Source of the DNA: Prevotellaceae bacterium
GTDB taxonomy: Bacteria > Bacteroidota > Bacteroidia > Bacteroidales > Bacteroidaceae
Direction of reading: 5' to 3'
Assembly: GCA_022508685.1 (NCBI GenBank)
Contig: JAFLUS010000067.1
Span: 1 to 8,536 of the forward strand
DNA length: 8,536 bases
Both the position numbers and the translations under genes were made by a program. Positions 8,531-8,536 of the stretch are shown piece after piece (the first letter of the stretch is position 1; every line of letters begins with the position of its first letter). The notes under the pieces were generated by a model. It saw only the letters and a list, made by a program, of their open reading frames with translations, was not told the origin of the DNA and searched no databases.

Positions 8531-8536
8531 ACACCA

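Overview
The window carries one leftward (minus-strand) gene cluster of six protein-coding genes, packed end to end with gaps of only 11 to 64 bases. In transcription order from the right edge they are: guaB (IMP dehydrogenase), a one-domain parvulin-type (PpiC) periplasmic prolyl isomerase, a SurA-like two-domain parvulin chaperone, an OstA/LptA-like envelope protein, a 97-residue single-pass membrane protein of unknown function, and mutL (mismatch repair). I see no RNA gene, insertion sequence, CRISPR array or gene on the plus strand, and no stretch above 100 bases without a gene.

The source is most likely a member of the Bacteroidota, probably Bacteroidales and perhaps Prevotella-like. The reasons are the protein sequence style (the OstA-like protein, the paired PpiC proteins, the lineage-type MutL), the lack of clear Shine-Dalgarno sequences, and a perfect Bacteroidetes -7 promoter element (TAnnTTTG) just upstream of guaB. 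Base composition looks near 50% G+C by eye. The species assignment is inference; no search was possible.

Layout: bases 1-98 lie downstream of mutL and hold about three and a half imperfect copies of a 22-base tandem repeat, whose junctions also form inverted repeats. Bases 99-2012 are mutL, 2077-2370 the small membrane protein, 2393-4054 the OstA-like gene, 4066-5442 surA, 5485-6906 the other isomerase and 6949-8427 guaB. Bases 8428-8536 hold the guaB leader, its probable promoter and two small palindromes.

The middle genes make a coherent outer-membrane biogenesis set. Two exported parvulin chaperones probably help outer-membrane proteins fold, and a beta-jellyroll OstA-like protein probably takes part in lipopolysaccharide transport. 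In E. coli, surA lies beside lptD, so the surA-ostA pairing here is functionally reasonable. guaB (guanine nucleotide synthesis) and mutL (DNA repair) flank this set and probably share its transcript, with no obvious functional tie.

Nothing here is clearly a new system. The points most worth a second look are the 22-base repeat after mutL, the apparent loss of the endonuclease motifs in MutL, the unusual conservation pattern in the two SurA parvulin domains, and the small uncharacterised membrane protein.
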